Of a stretch of 64,000 nucleotides of DNA, positions 26,748-35,302 are shown one piece after another. The stretch is taken from contig NZ_JAVQLW010000001.1 in assembly GCF_031822435.1 (NCBI RefSeq), positions 1-64,000 of the forward strand. Reading direction: 5' to 3'. The position numbers and the translations under genes were made by a program. The first letter of the stretch is position 1. Each line of letters starts with the position of its first letter. Source of the DNA: Paracoccus sp. MBLB3053. Lineage in GTDB: Bacteria > Pseudomonadota > Alphaproteobacteria > Rhodobacterales > Rhodobacteraceae. The notes under the pieces are model-generated. The model made no database searches and was not told the origin of the DNA. It was given only the letters and a program-made list of their open reading frames with translations.

Positions 26748-27512
26748 TCAGTTGATCAGGGTAGGCTTGGACAGGCTGGTCGTGTTGGCGGGCATGAGCC
26801 CCAGCCGACGCGCCACCTCGGTATAGGCATCGGTCAGGCTGCCAAGATCGCGGCGGAACACGTCCTTGTCGAGCTTCTGCCCGGTCTTGACGTCCCACAG
26901 CCGGCAGCTGTCGGGACTGATCTCGTCTGCGACGACAAGACGCATGAAATCACCGTCCCAGATGCGGCCGATCTCGATCTTGAAGTCGATCAGCTTGATA
27001 CCCGCGCCGAAGAACACGCCCGACAGGAAGTCGTTCACCCGCAGCGCGAGGCTGACGATATCGTCGAGATCCTGCTGCGAGGCCCAGCCGAAGGCGATGA
27101 TGTATTCTTCCGACACGAAGGGGTCGCCCAGCTCATCGTTCTTGAAGCTGTACTCGACGATCGGGCGCGGCAGGGCAGTGCCCTCTTCCATGCCCAGACG
27201 CTTGGCGATCGAACCGGCGGCGAAGTTGCGCACGATCACTTCCAGCGGAATGATCTCGACCTGGCGGACGAGCTGCTCGCGCATGTTGATGCGACGGATG
27301 AAGTGGTTCGGCACGCCGATATTGGTCAGGCCGGTCATGAAGAACTCGGACAGGCGGTTGTTCAGGACGCCCTTGCCCTCGATCGTCGCCTTCTTCTGCG
27401 CGTTGAAGGCGGTCGCATCATCCTTGAAGTATTGGATCAGCGTGCCCGGCTCGGTGCCTTCGTAAAGGATCTTCGCCTTGCCTTCGTAGATTTTCTTGCG
27501 CCTTGGTGCCAT
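26748..27512 (-). CDS. purC: Phosphoribosylaminoimidazole-succinocarboxamide synthase
   Basis: 254-aa SAICAR synthetase of the purine pathway. It begins [19 protein letters not shown], with [13 protein letters not shown], the substrate motif [15 protein letters not shown] near residue 95 and IDFKIEIGR near 178. Length is normal. Transcribed with purS. The zeta-subunit gene lies divergent, about 145 bases away. Confidence 0.95.
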   Translation of the reverse strand: MAPRRKKIYEGKAKILYEGTEPGTLIQYFKDDATAFNAQKKATIEGKGVLNNRLSEFFMTGLTNIGVPNHFIRRINMREQLVRQVEIIPLEVIVRNFAAGSIAKRLGMEEGTALPRPIVEYSFKNDELGDPFVSEEYIIAFGWASQQDLDDIVSLALRVNDFLSGVFFGAGIKLIDFKIEIGRIWDGDFMRLVVADEISPDSCRLWDVKTGQKLDKDVFRRDLGSLTDAYTEVARRLGLMPANTTSLSKPTLIN

Positions 27513-27658
27513 GCTGCGCGTCTCCCGTCCGCAAGGTGTGTGATATTCTTCTGGCGCTATAGGGCAGAAACGGGGTCAGGGGCAATACGGGCTTGCGATC
27601 CGACCGCGCTCGGGCATACCGTGAAATCATGGTATCGGACATGCGACCGGGAGGCGCC

Positions 27659-27973
27659 ATGACAACTTTCGACGATCGCGAACGGTCTTATGAGGCGAAG
27701 TTCGCCCTTGATGCCGAATTGAATTTCAAGGCCGAGGCACGCCGCAACCGTCTTCTTGGCGAATGGGCAGCCGCGCTTTTGGGCAAGACCGGCGATGATG
27801 CGCGCTCGTACGCGCTGACGGTCGTGACATCGGATTTCGACGAGCCGGGCGATGAGGATGTGTTTCGCAAGCTGTCAACGGATCTGGCCGAACTTGCCGA
27901 CGAAGAAACCATCCGCGCCAAGATGATCGAACTGCGGCTGACCGCCCGTGAGCAGATCGTGAAGGAAATCTGA
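27659..27973 (+). CDS. F1-ATPase inhibitor, zeta subunit (DUF1476)
   Basis: 104 aa. The sequence begins MTTFDDRERSYEAKFA, matching the DUF1476 zeta subunit of Paracoccus denitrificans, an 11-kDa protein whose N-terminal helix blocks ATP hydrolysis by F1. The N-terminal half is one charged helix and the C-terminal half a helical bundle. GGGAGG lies 4 bases before the ATG at 27659. It stands alone, far from the F0 genes at 40.8-43.4 kb. A terminator follows. Confidence 0.88.
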   Translation: MTTFDDRERSYEAKFALDAELNFKAEARRNRLLGEWAAALLGKTGDDARSYALTVVTSDFDEPGDEDVFRKLSTDLAELADEETIRAKMIELRLTAREQIVKEI

Positions 27974-27997
27974 CCTTTCGTCTCGCGCAACGCATTG

Positions 27998-28025
27998 GAA
28001 ACGCTCCGTTTCAACGGGGCGTTTC
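27998..28025. terminator. Terminator between the zeta gene and the MATE gene
   Basis: GAAACGCTCC (27998-28007) pairs with GGGGCGTTTC (28016-28025) in a 10-bp stem with one G-U pair. It lies between two convergent genes, so it may stop both. The flanking T-run is short. Confidence 0.55.
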
Positions 28026-28030
28026 TCGTA

Positions 28031-29347
28031 TCAGCGGGCGGCGGCTTCAACCTGCGGATAAAGCCACCACAGGGTAAGCCCCCGAAGAAGGCTCAGGACC
28101 ATCAGGGCCGCCCAGAGGCCGTGATTGCCGAAAAGCTGCGGCAGAAGCACCAGAACCGGCACATAAAGCGCGACGGAAACCAGCATCGCGTTCCGCATTT
28201 CCCGTGTGCGGGTGGCCCCGATGAAGATGCCGTCCAGCATCCAGGCCGCGATGCCCAACACCGGTGCGGCGATCAGCCAGGGTAGATATGCGCGTGCGAC
28301 CGATCTGACCTCGGGCGCAGTGGTCAGCAGGTCGATGATCGCGGGACCGGCCGTGGCAAACAGGAAAGCCAGCCCGACGGAGCCCCCGACGCCCCATTGT
28401 GACGTCAGCCAGGCCGCCCGGCGCAGACGCTCGGGCCGGCGCGCGCCGACCGCCTGCCCGACAAGCGATTCGGCGGCGAAGGCGAACCCGTCCAGCGCGA
28501 AGGCGACGATGGACAGGAATTGCAGCAGCACCTGGTTGGCAGCCAGCGTGACATCGCCCTGCCCCGCAGCCAGGAACATGAAGCTGGTAAACGATCCCTG
28601 CAGCAGAACCGAACGGATCATGATGTCGCCGTTGACCTGCAAAAGCCGCTTAAGCCGATCCGCCGCAAACAGGCCCGCCACCCGCAGGGCGCCCCGAATC
28701 GCGTCGCGGGCAAACCAGAGCCCCAGCGTGATCCCCGACCACTCCGAAATCAGCGTCGCCAGCGCGACCCCGCGCACCGACCAGCCAAGACCAAGAACGA
28801 ACCACAGGTCGAGCAGCACGTTCAGCCCGTTCATCAGCAGTTGCAGGACCAGCACGCTGCGGGTCCGTTCAAGCGCGATCAGCCACCCCGTCACCGCATA
28901 AAGGGCAATCGTGGCGGGCGCGCCCCAGATCCTCAGTTGCAGATATTGGCGGGCGAGGGTCTCGACCCCGTCCGAGGCCGGAGCAAGCCAGAAGGCAAGC
29001 CGGAAAAGCGGCGCTTGCAGCACAATGAAACTCAGCCCGGCGAGAATCGCGATCACGAGCGCGCGGAGCAGATGCGCCCCGGTCTCGGCCCCGTCACCGG
29101 CGCCATGCGACTGCGCGACAAGTCCCGATGTTCCCATCCGCAGGAAGCCGAAGATCCAGTAGATCGAGGACAGGATCACCGCGCCGATGCCGACCGCGCC
29201 GATCGGTGCGGCCTCGCCCATCTGCCCCACGACCCCGGTATCGACCATGCCCAGCAATGGCACGGTCGCATTCGAAATCACGATGGGCAACGCGATCGAA
29301 AGGACGCGGCCGCTGGTCAGGGGCCGCGCCGCGTCAGGCTCATGCAT
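28031..29347 (-). CDS. MATE family efflux transporter (DinF-like)
   Basis: 438-aa inner-membrane antiporter with about 12 hydrophobic segments. The start has the family pattern ALPIVISNATVPLLGMVDTGVVGQMG, and the second half repeats it around AANQVLLQFLSIVAFALDGFAFAAESLVGQAVG. It resembles the DinF branch. It probably exports cationic compounds using H+ or Na+; substrate unknown. The 5' end overlaps the upstream thioesterase gene by 8 bases, so they are cotranscribed. Confidence 0.88.
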   Translation of the reverse strand: MHEPDAARPLTSGRVLSIALPIVISNATVPLLGMVDTGVVGQMGEAAPIGAVGIGAVILSSIYWIFGFLRMGTSGLVAQSHGAGDGAETGAHLLRALVIAILAGLSFIVLQAPLFRLAFWLAPASDGVETLARQYLQLRIWGAPATIALYAVTGWLIALERTRSVLVLQLLMNGLNVLLDLWFVLGLGWSVRGVALATLISEWSGITLGLWFARDAIRGALRVAGLFAADRLKRLLQVNGDIMIRSVLLQGSFTSFMFLAAGQGDVTLAANQVLLQFLSIVAFALDGFAFAAESLVGQAVGARRPERLRRAAWLTSQWGVGGSVGLAFLFATAGPAIIDLLTTAPEVRSVARAYLPWLIAAPVLGIAAWMLDGIFIGATRTREMRNAMLVSVALYVPVLVLLPQLFGNHGLWAALMVLSLLRGLTLWWLYPQVEAAAR

Positions 29348-29843
29348 TCTGTGGCATCAGGAAATGGCCCGTTGCCTGCGCGAAAAGGCGTGTGCGCTGA
29401 TCCTGCCATGCCTCGACCTGAACGCTTGCATAGCGCCGCCCCGACCGGACAACGCGCGCGCGGGCATAGGCGTCACGCGGCAGGCCAGAACGCAGGTAAT
29501 CCACCGTGAAATCAATGGTTTTCGGCAGGCGCGGCAGGCTTTCCGGCACGGCCGCATCAGGGGCGATGCGGCCATGCTCCATGTCTTCCCAGATCGCGCT
29601 CCAGGTCAGTTCGACGATCGCCGCAACCTCGAGAAAGGCCGCCGTCACCCCGCCATGGATCGCAGGCAGCATCGGGTTACCGATGAGCTTTTCGTCAAAG
29701 GGCAGGATTGCTGTCAACTCGTCCCCGCGCCGATCGAACTGGATGCCCAGCCAGCGGATATAGGGAACGCTGGCGACAAGCGCGTTCAGCGTGCTGTTCC
29801 GGCGGGACTTGATCGCCGCCAGGGGTTCGTTGCGATCGACCAT
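29340..29843 (-). CDS. PaaI-type hotdog thioesterase (second of pair)
   Basis: 167 aa, hotdog fold, with the catalytic-loop pattern LPAIHGGVTAAFLEVAA and a C-terminal strand region. It probably hydrolyses an acyl-CoA of unknown type. The ATG at 29843 lies 2 bases after the stop of the preceding thioesterase. It is paralogous to that gene and overlaps the MATE gene by 8 bases. Confidence 0.8.
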   Translation of the reverse strand: MVDRNEPLAAIKSRRNSTLNALVASVPYIRWLGIQFDRRGDELTAILPFDEKLIGNPMLPAIHGGVTAAFLEVAAIVELTWSAIWEDMEHGRIAPDAAVPESLPRLPKTIDFTVDYLRSGLPRDAYARARVVRSGRRYASVQVEAWQDQRTRLFAQATGHFLMPQNA

Positions 29844-29845
29844 GA

Positions 29846-30286
29846 TCAACGCTCGAAGGTAAAGGCCCCGGTGGCCGAGGCCACGGGGCGGGTTTCGTCC
29901 TCATCCATCGCCCAGGCCCGGACGAACGCGACCGAGCGGGTGGCGTGATAGCATTCAGCGCGTGCCTTGATGCCCTGAAGCGGCGTTGCCGCGCGCATGT
30001 AGTCGATGCGCAGGTCGATGGTCGCGGTGACCCTTGGTCCATCGGGATGGGCCATGACCGCGGCGCCGCAGCAGGTATCCATCAAGGCCGAGATGACACC
30101 TCCGTGGATCACGCCGCTGCGCGGATCGCCCACCAGATCGGCGTTCCAGGGCAGCGAGATCACGGCGCCGCCAAGTGTCAGTTCTTCCAGCCTCATCCCA
30201 AGCGCCCGCGCATGGGGGATGGCCTCGATGAACTGGCGCGCGATCCTTTGGCGCTGTTCGGTGAAAGTTGCCTCGGACTCGGACAT
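29846..30286 (-). CDS. PaaI-type hotdog thioesterase (first of pair)
   Basis: 146 aa, hotdog fold with [23 protein letters not shown] as the active-site helix region and the [10 protein letters not shown] strand. It starts at ATG 30286 ([10 protein letters not shown]) after AGGAAAG; the frame is open farther upstream but without a good start. It begins a three-gene unit with the second thioesterase and the MATE exporter, divergent from the MerR pair. Confidence 0.82.
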   Translation of the reverse strand: MSESEATFTEQRQRIARQFIEAIPHARALGMRLEELTLGGAVISLPWNADLVGDPRSGVIHGGVISALMDTCCGAAVMAHPDGPRVTATIDLRIDYMRAATPLQGIKARAECYHATRSVAFVRAWAMDEDETRPVASATGAFTFER

Positions 30287-30348
30287 TTGTCTTTCCTGCG
30301 GAGGGGTGGTCGGGATGAGGCTTATCTGCCGGGTCAAGATGTCACAAG

Positions 30349-30364
30349 TCTGCAAGGTTGCAGA
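30349..30364. promoter_or_regulatory. Dyad upstream of MerR gene 1 (putative operator)
   Basis: TCTGCAA-GG-TTGCAGA is a perfect 16-base dyad in the 135-base gap between the divergent thioesterase and MerR genes. It ends 3 bases before the proposed -35 of the MerR gene. A partial copy, ATCTGCC, lies at 30324-30330. It is a candidate binding site for one of the MerR proteins. Confidence 0.45.
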
Positions 30365-30367
30365 TAG

Positions 30368-30396
30368 TTGAGTTTGCACCCGTGCTGGTCTAGTCT
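30368..30396 (+). promoter_or_regulatory. Putative promoter of MerR gene 1
   Basis: TTGAGT at 30368-30373, a 17-base spacer and TAGTCT at 30391-30396, with the ATG at 30422. Assigned by eye. Confidence 0.35.
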
Positions 30397-30421
30397 CGCG
30401 ACTATTCTGACAGGTCACAGC

Positions 30422-30829
30422 ATGACAGACAGCGAGTTCATCAGTTTCAAGGAGATGTGCGCGAGATTCGACGTGACCCCGCGCACATTACGCTACTACG
30501 AGTATATCGAACTGCTCAGCCCCCGTAAGGAGGGCCGATCGCGCTTCTACGGCGCGCGCGAAATCGCGCGGATGAAGCTGATCCTGCGTGGCCGCCGCTT
30601 CGGCTTTTCGCTTGAGGATATCCGGCAGTGGTTGCTGATCTATGGCGAAAAGGGCAGCGAAGAACAGTACAAGGTCTGGATCGACCTTGCCGATCGCCAG
30701 CTTGAGGTCCTGACCCAGCAGCGCGACGAAGTGCTCGCCGCGATCGAGGATCTGCGCGACCTGCGCGATGAAACCGCAAGAATTCTCGCCCAGATGGACG
30801 AGGACAAGCCGGTCGCACAGCGCTCCTGA
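30422..30829 (+). CDS. MerR family transcriptional regulator 1
   Basis: 135 aa. The N-terminal MerR helix-turn-helix reads [24 protein letters not shown], followed by the wing and a C-terminal coiled coil ([21 protein letters not shown]) that would form the dimer. There are no Cys for metal sensing. It is close to the next gene's product over the DNA-binding region (both have [12 protein letters not shown] and [21 protein letters not shown]). It probably controls the fatty-acid genes downstream, as LiuR-like MerR proteins do elsewhere; this is inference. Confidence 0.87.
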   Translation: MTDSEFISFKEMCARFDVTPRTLRYYEYIELLSPRKEGRSRFYGAREIARMKLILRGRRFGFSLEDIRQWLLIYGEKGSEEQYKVWIDLADRQLEVLTQQRDEVLAAIEDLRDLRDETARILAQMDEDKPVAQRS

Positions 30830-30867
30830 GCGGCGACCGAACCATCTCGACTCTCTCGTTTTTTACT

Positions 30868-30902
30868 CGCCCGGCGCATCTGTTGCCGGGCGTTTTCTTT
30901 TC
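30868..30902 (+). terminator. Intrinsic terminator after MerR gene 1
   Basis: CGCCCGGC (30868-30875) pairs perfectly with GCCGGGCG (30885-30892), followed by TTTTCTTTT. It separates the two MerR genes into different transcripts. Confidence 0.85.
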
Positions 30903-30911
30903 CCGCCGATG

Positions 30912-30932
30912 GGCGTCAAAACCTCTGACGCC
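30912..30932. repeat. Inverted repeat upstream of MerR gene 2
   Basis: GGCGTCA (30912-30918) and TGACGCC (30926-30932) form a perfect 7-bp inverted repeat with a 7-base spacer. It lies between the terminator and the proposed promoter, so it is more likely a protein-binding site than an RNA element. Confidence 0.45.
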
Positions 30933-30942
30933 ACGTCGCCCC

Positions 30943-30970
30943 TTACGCGAACGTCAACTTGGCCTATAGT
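30943..30970 (+). promoter_or_regulatory. Putative promoter and operator of MerR gene 2
   Basis: TTACGC at 30943-30948, a 16-base spacer and TATAGT at 30965-30970. The stretch TTACGCGAACGTCAA (30943-30957) is an imperfect dyad with ACG/CGT half sites resembling LiuR-type operators. Assigned by eye. Confidence 0.38.
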
Positions 30971-31004
30971 CGACCCGATGCGATTGAAAGCTGGGAGGGC
31001 GGCC

Positions 31005-31406
31005 ATGAGCGAGCAGTTGATGACCATCCGCGAAATGTGTGAAGCCTATCAGGTGACGCCGCGGACCCTTCGCTTCTACGAGGCGCGGGAACTGATTTTC
31101 CCAGAAAGACGAGGCCAGCACCGGCTATATGGCCGCTCGGATCGGGCGCGTCTGATCCTGATCCTGCGCGGCAAGCGGTTTGGCTTTTCGCTGGAACAGA
31201 TCCGTCAACTGCTGGAACTTTACGATCCATCCGAACGTAACCTGACACAGACCGAAGCGACTCTGTCGACGGCGCGGGACAGGTTGCAGGACATGGAGCG
31301 ACAGCAGGCCGAGCTTGCTGCGGCCATCATCGAACTTCGCCAGTTGATCACCCAAGGTGAGGACTGGCTTGCCAGCCTGAAATCAGATTCCCGCCATTCG
31401 GCCTGA
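31005..31406 (+). CDS. MerR family transcriptional regulator 2
   Basis: 133 aa. Helix-turn-helix IREMCEAYQVTPRTLRFYEARELI, then KRFGFSLEQIRQLLELYDP and a C-terminal coiled coil. GGGAGGG precedes the ATG at 31005. The acyl-CoA dehydrogenase gene starts 15 bases downstream on the same strand, so this regulator is probably the first gene of the beta-oxidation unit and autoregulated. No metal-binding Cys. Confidence 0.87.
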   Translation: MSEQLMTIREMCEAYQVTPRTLRFYEARELIFPERRGQHRLYGRSDRARLILILRGKRFGFSLEQIRQLLELYDPSERNLTQTEATLSTARDRLQDMERQQAELAAAIIELRQLITQGEDWLASLKSDSRHSA

Positions 31407-31421
31407 ATCCCTGGAGGACCA

Positions 31422-33200
31422 ATGCCTATCTTTGCTGCCCCCGTGCGTGACATCCAGTTCGTCCTGCACGACTTGCTCGATATCTCCCGTCAGGACGTGC
31501 CGGGCTATTCGGATCTGGAAGCCGAATTCACCGAGGCGGTGCTCGAGGCCGCGGGCAAGCTTGCCTCTGAAATCATCGCACCCCTGAATGCGGTTGGCGA
31601 CCGTCAGGGCTGCCATCTGGAAAATGGCGTGGTGCGGACCCCGGAAGGCTTCAAGGACGCTTTCGAACAGATGCGCGAAGGGGGCTGGACGGCCCTTGAT
31701 TGCGATCCGGATTTCGGCGGACAGGGCATGCCCTACATCATGAGCCTTGCGACCAACGAGATGTTCGTTGCCGCCAACATGGCCTTCAACATGTATCAGG
31801 GCCTGACCCACGGCGCCTATTCGGCGATCCATGTCCACGGCTCGGCCGAGCAGAAGGCGACCTACCTGCCCAAGCTGGTCAACTGCGAATGGACCGGCAC
31901 GATGAACCTGACCGAGCCCCATGCGGGCACCGATCTGGGCATGCTGCGCACGAAGGCCGAACCACAGGACGACGGAAGCTACCTGATCACGGGCCAGAAG
32001 ATCTTCATCTCGGCCGGCGATCACGACCTTGCCGAAAACATCATCCACCTCGTCCTTGCCAAGGCACCTGGCGGCGGCGAGGGGACCAAGGGCATCTCGC
32101 TGTTCATCGTTCCGAAATTCCTCGTGAACGCGGATGGCTCGCTGGGCGAGCGAAATGGCGTCAGCGTCGGAAATATCGAAGAAAAGATGGGCATCCACGG
32201 CAACTCGACCTGCGTCATGAACTATGACGGGGCGAAAGGCTGGCTGCTGGGCGACCTTCACAAAGGCATGCGCGCCATGTTCACGATGATGAACGAGGCG
32301 CGGATCGGCGTGGGCCTGCAAGGCTATGCCGTCGCCGAAGCCGCCTATCAGAACGCGGTCGCCTATGCCCGCGACCGGGTTCAGGGCCGTGCCGTGACCG
32401 GCGCCGAAAACCCCACCGGCCCGGCCGATCCGCTGATCGTCCATCCCGACATCCGCCGCAACCTGATGGAGCAGAAGAGCTTCGTCGAAGGCGCGCGCGC
32501 TCTGGCCGCCTGGAGCGCATATCTGGTCGACCGCAGCCACCGGCTGGACGACGCCGCGGCCGAAGGGCTGGTTTCACTGCTGACCCCCGTGGTCAAGGGC
32601 TTCCTGACCGACATGGGCTTTGCGTCGACAGTCCAGGCGCAGCAGGTCTATGGCGGGCATGGCTATATCGAGGAACATGGCATGTCGCAGTTCGTCCGCG
32701 ACGCCCGGATCACGATGATTTACGAAGGCGCGAACGGTGTACAGGCGCTTGACCTGGTCGGGCGCAAGCTGGCGGCCGAGGGCGGCAAGCCGATGATGGC
32801 CTTCTTCGAAGAGATCAAGCAGACCATCAAGCAACACGAGGACGATGCCGATCTCAAGGCAAGCTTCCTTGACCCGCTGAAGGCCGCCTCGAAGGACCTG
32901 CAGGCGGCGGTGATGTTCTTCATGGAACAGGGCATGAAGAACCCGAATGCCGCGTTGGCCGGATCATATGACTTCATGCACCTGTTCGGCCATGTCGCAC
33001 TGGGTCTGATGTGGACCCGCATGGCGGCGGCGGCGCGCAAGGCGCTGGCAGACGGCACCTCGGATCGCGAATACTACGAAAGCAAGATCGCGACCGGGCG
33101 GTTCTACATGACCCGGCAACTGCCCTTGACCGCAGCGCATCTTGGGCGGGTCCGAACCGGCGCCGATCCGGTCATGGCGCTGGCGGAAGATCAGTTCTGA
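31422..33200 (+). CDS. Acyl-CoA dehydrogenase, long DmdC-like form
   Basis: 592-aa flavoprotein, about 200 residues longer than short-chain acyl-CoA dehydrogenases. It has an N-terminal extension, the FAD/substrate motifs [17 protein letters not shown] near 155 and [13 protein letters not shown] near 410, and a catalytic-base region [16 protein letters not shown] near 430. The C-terminal part resembles the extra domain of DmdC (3-methylmercaptopropionyl-CoA dehydrogenase) and long-chain enzymes. It introduces a double bond in an acyl-CoA; substrate not decided by sequence. CTGGAGGA precedes the ATG. Confidence 0.9.
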   Translation: MPIFAAPVRDIQFVLHDLLDISRQDVPGYSDLEAEFTEAVLEAAGKLASEIIAPLNAVGDRQGCHLENGVVRTPEGFKDAFEQMREGGWTALDCDPDFGGQGMPYIMSLATNEMFVAANMAFNMYQGLTHGAYSAIHVHGSAEQKATYLPKLVNCEWTGTMNLTEPHAGTDLGMLRTKAEPQDDGSYLITGQKIFISAGDHDLAENIIHLVLAKAPGGGEGTKGISLFIVPKFLVNADGSLGERNGVSVGNIEEKMGIHGNSTCVMNYDGAKGWLLGDLHKGMRAMFTMMNEARIGVGLQGYAVAEAAYQNAVAYARDRVQGRAVTGAENPTGPADPLIVHPDIRRNLMEQKSFVEGARALAAWSAYLVDRSHRLDDAAAEGLVSLLTPVVKGFLTDMGFASTVQAQQVYGGHGYIEEHGMSQFVRDARITMIYEGANGVQALDLVGRKLAAEGGKPMMAFFEEIKQTIKQHEDDADLKASFLDPLKAASKDLQAAVMFFMEQGMKNPNAALAGSYDFMHLFGHVALGLMWTRMAAAARKALADGTSDREYYESKIATGRFYMTRQLPLTAAHLGRVRTGADPVMALAEDQF

Positions 33201-33207
33201 TGCCGCA

Positions 33208-33242
33208 TCCGGAATCCACCAGTCTTCCTGACGGATTCCGGA
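33208..33242. repeat. Inverted repeat after the acyl-CoA dehydrogenase gene
   Basis: TCCGGAATCC (33208-33217) and its perfect complement (33233-33242) form a 10-bp stem with a 15-base loop and no T-run. The rest of the 250-base gap before the GST gene holds a GC-rich stretch near 33253-33312 and no recognisable gene. The hairpin may limit read-through into the GST-thiolase genes. Confidence 0.45.
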
Positions 33243-33450
33243 CGATCAGAATTGCGCACCCCGGGAAACGGGCTTGCCTGAGGGACAAAAAGTTCCGGCG
33301 CCCGGGGCGCGCACTGCCTTCCTAGATGCGAAGCGGCTGCGGCCCCGCTCCGCCGATACAGGCTAGGCCCTGGTCGCTAAGAAAGAGTTAACGCGGGGGC
33401 CTTTCCCGGCCACGCGCACGGACAGCCCAGCATGGCGGGAGAACATCAAG

Positions 33451-34092
33451 ATGACGGCTGAGCTTCATTGTTTCGGAGAATCGGGACATTCCTACAAGGT
33501 GGCGCTGCTGATGCAGTTGACTTCCTATCCCTGGAAACCGGTTTTCATCGACTTTTTCGGCGGTGAAACCCGCAGCGCCGAATATCGCATGCTGAACGAC
33601 ATGGCCGAGGCGCCAGTCTTTGTCGAAGACGGCGACAAGCTGACGCAATCGGCGGTCATCCTGCTTCATCTGGCTGAAAAGACCGGGAAGTTTATCGACG
33701 GCGACCGCAAAGAGATCTTGCGCTGGCTCTTTTGGGACAATCACAAGGGCTCTTCGCAATTCGGCGCGCTGCGCTTTCTGATGAACTTCCTGCCACCGGA
33801 AAAGCAACCGGCCGAAGTCATCGCCTGGCTACAGGGCCGCGCCAAGGCCGCGCTCAAGACCCTGAACGCACATCTTGACGGCCGCGACTGGCTGGCCGGC
33901 GATGCTCCGACCATCGCCGACCTCTCGTGCTGCGGCTATCTCTTCTATCCCGAACCCTTCGGCTTCGAGCGAGCCGAATGGCCACATATCGACGCCTGGC
34001 TCACGCGCATCGAAGCGCTGCCCGGTTGGAAACACCCCTATGACCTGATGCCCGGCAACCCTGCCGACCGGGCCGCGAAGGAGGACGCATGA
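33451..34092 (+). CDS. Glutathione S-transferase family protein
   Basis: 213 aa. An N-terminal thioredoxin-like domain (LHCFGESGHSYKVALLMQL, with EAPVFVEDGDKLTQSAVIL as the GSH-binding loop) is followed by an all-helical domain with the GDAPTIADLSCCGYL motif. It may conjugate or isomerise with glutathione; substrate unknown. Its stop overlaps the thiolase start by 4 bases (ATGA), placing it in the beta-oxidation operon. Confidence 0.85.
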   Translation: MTAELHCFGESGHSYKVALLMQLTSYPWKPVFIDFFGGETRSAEYRMLNDMAEAPVFVEDGDKLTQSAVILLHLAEKTGKFIDGDRKEILRWLFWDNHKGSSQFGALRFLMNFLPPEKQPAEVIAWLQGRAKAALKTLNAHLDGRDWLAGDAPTIADLSCCGYLFYPEPFGFERAEWPHIDAWLTRIEALPGWKHPYDLMPGNPADRAAKEDA

Positions 34093-35300
34093 CCGACGCA
34101 TATATCTACGACGCAGCCAGGACACCGCGCGGCAAGGGCCGCCCCGATGGTAGCCTGCACGAGGTCACCTCGGTCGCCCTGTCCGCTCGGTTGCTGAACG
34201 CCGTCAAGGAACGCAACGGGCTTGAAGGCCATGCCGTCGAGGACGTGATCTGGGGCAATGTCACCCAGGTCAAGGAACAGGGCGGCTGCCTCGCGCGCTC
34301 GGCGGTGCTGGCCTCGGAGCTGGACCAGTCGATCCCCGGCCTCGCCATCAACCGCTTCTGCGCGAGCGGCATGGAGGCGGTGAACCTCGCCGCCAACCAG
34401 GTCAAGGGCGGCGCGGGCCAGGCCTATATCGCCGGCGGCGTCGAGATGATGGGCCGCGTCGCCATGGGCAGCGACGGCGCCGCCATCGCCGTCGATCCCG
34501 CCCTGACCTTCGGCAGCTATTTCGTGCCTCAGGGCATCTCGGCCGACATCATCGCCACCGAATACGGCTTTACCCGCGAAGAGGCCGATGCGCTGGCCGT
34601 CGAATCCCAGCGCCGCGCCGCCGCGGCCTGGGCCGAGAACCGCTTCGCGAAATCCATCGTCCCGGTGCTTGACCAGAACGGCCTGACCATCCTCGACCGC
34701 GACGAATACATGCGTCCCGGCACCAGCATCGAGGATCTTGCCAAGCTCAAGGCCAGCTTCAAGGAAATGGGCGAGATGATGCCCGGCTTCGACAAGGTGG
34801 CGATGCTGAAATATCCGCATCTCGACCATATCGAGCATATCCACCATGCCGGGAACTCCTCGGGCATCGTCGATGGCGCGGCGGCCGTGCTGATCGGGAA
34901 CGAGGAATTCGGCAAGGCCCATGGCCTCAAGCCCCGCGCCCGCATCCGTTCAACCGCAAAGATCGGCACCGACCCGACCATCATGCTGACCGGCCCGGTT
35001 CCGGTGACCGAGAAGATCCTGAAGGACAGCGGCATGTCGATTGCCGACATCGACCTCTTCGAGGTCAACGAGGCCTTCGCCTCGGTGGTGCTGCGCTTCC
35101 AGCAGGCCTTCCAGGTCGATCCCGGCATCGTGAACGTGAATGGCGGCTCGATCGCGATGGGCCACCCGCTGGGCGCGACCGGTGCTATCATCATCGGCAC
35201 GCTGCTCGACGAACTCGAGCGGCAGGACAAGAATGTCGGCCTCGCCACGCTCTGCATTGCCTCGGGGATGGGTGCGGCCACCATCATCGAAAGGGTCTGA
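34089..35300 (+). CDS. Acetyl-CoA C-acyltransferase (thiolase)
   Basis: 403 aa. The nucleophilic Cys is in INRFCASGMEAVN near residue 92; GGSIAMGHPLGATGA near 355 holds the catalytic His and CIASGMGAA the second Cys. It cleaves 3-ketoacyl-CoA in the last step of beta-oxidation (FadA/FadI type). GAAGGAGG lies before the ATG, inside the GST gene. The partner alpha subunit follows after the cupin gene. Confidence 0.93.
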   Translation: MTDAYIYDAARTPRGKGRPDGSLHEVTSVALSARLLNAVKERNGLEGHAVEDVIWGNVTQVKEQGGCLARSAVLASELDQSIPGLAINRFCASGMEAVNLAANQVKGGAGQAYIAGGVEMMGRVAMGSDGAAIAVDPALTFGSYFVPQGISADIIATEYGFTREEADALAVESQRRAAAAWAENRFAKSIVPVLDQNGLTILDRDEYMRPGTSIEDLAKLKASFKEMGEMMPGFDKVAMLKYPHLDHIEHIHHAGNSSGIVDGAAAVLIGNEEFGKAHGLKPRARIRSTAKIGTDPTIMLTGPVPVTEKILKDSGMSIADIDLFEVNEAFASVVLRFQQAFQVDPGIVNVNGGSIAMGHPLGATGAIIIGTLLDELERQDKNVGLATLCIASGMGAATIIERV

Positions 35301-35302
35301 CA

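Noticed and set aside
33386..33391. GTTAAC as part of a CtrA box before the GST gene
   Set aside because: The second TTAA half site at the required spacing is missing.
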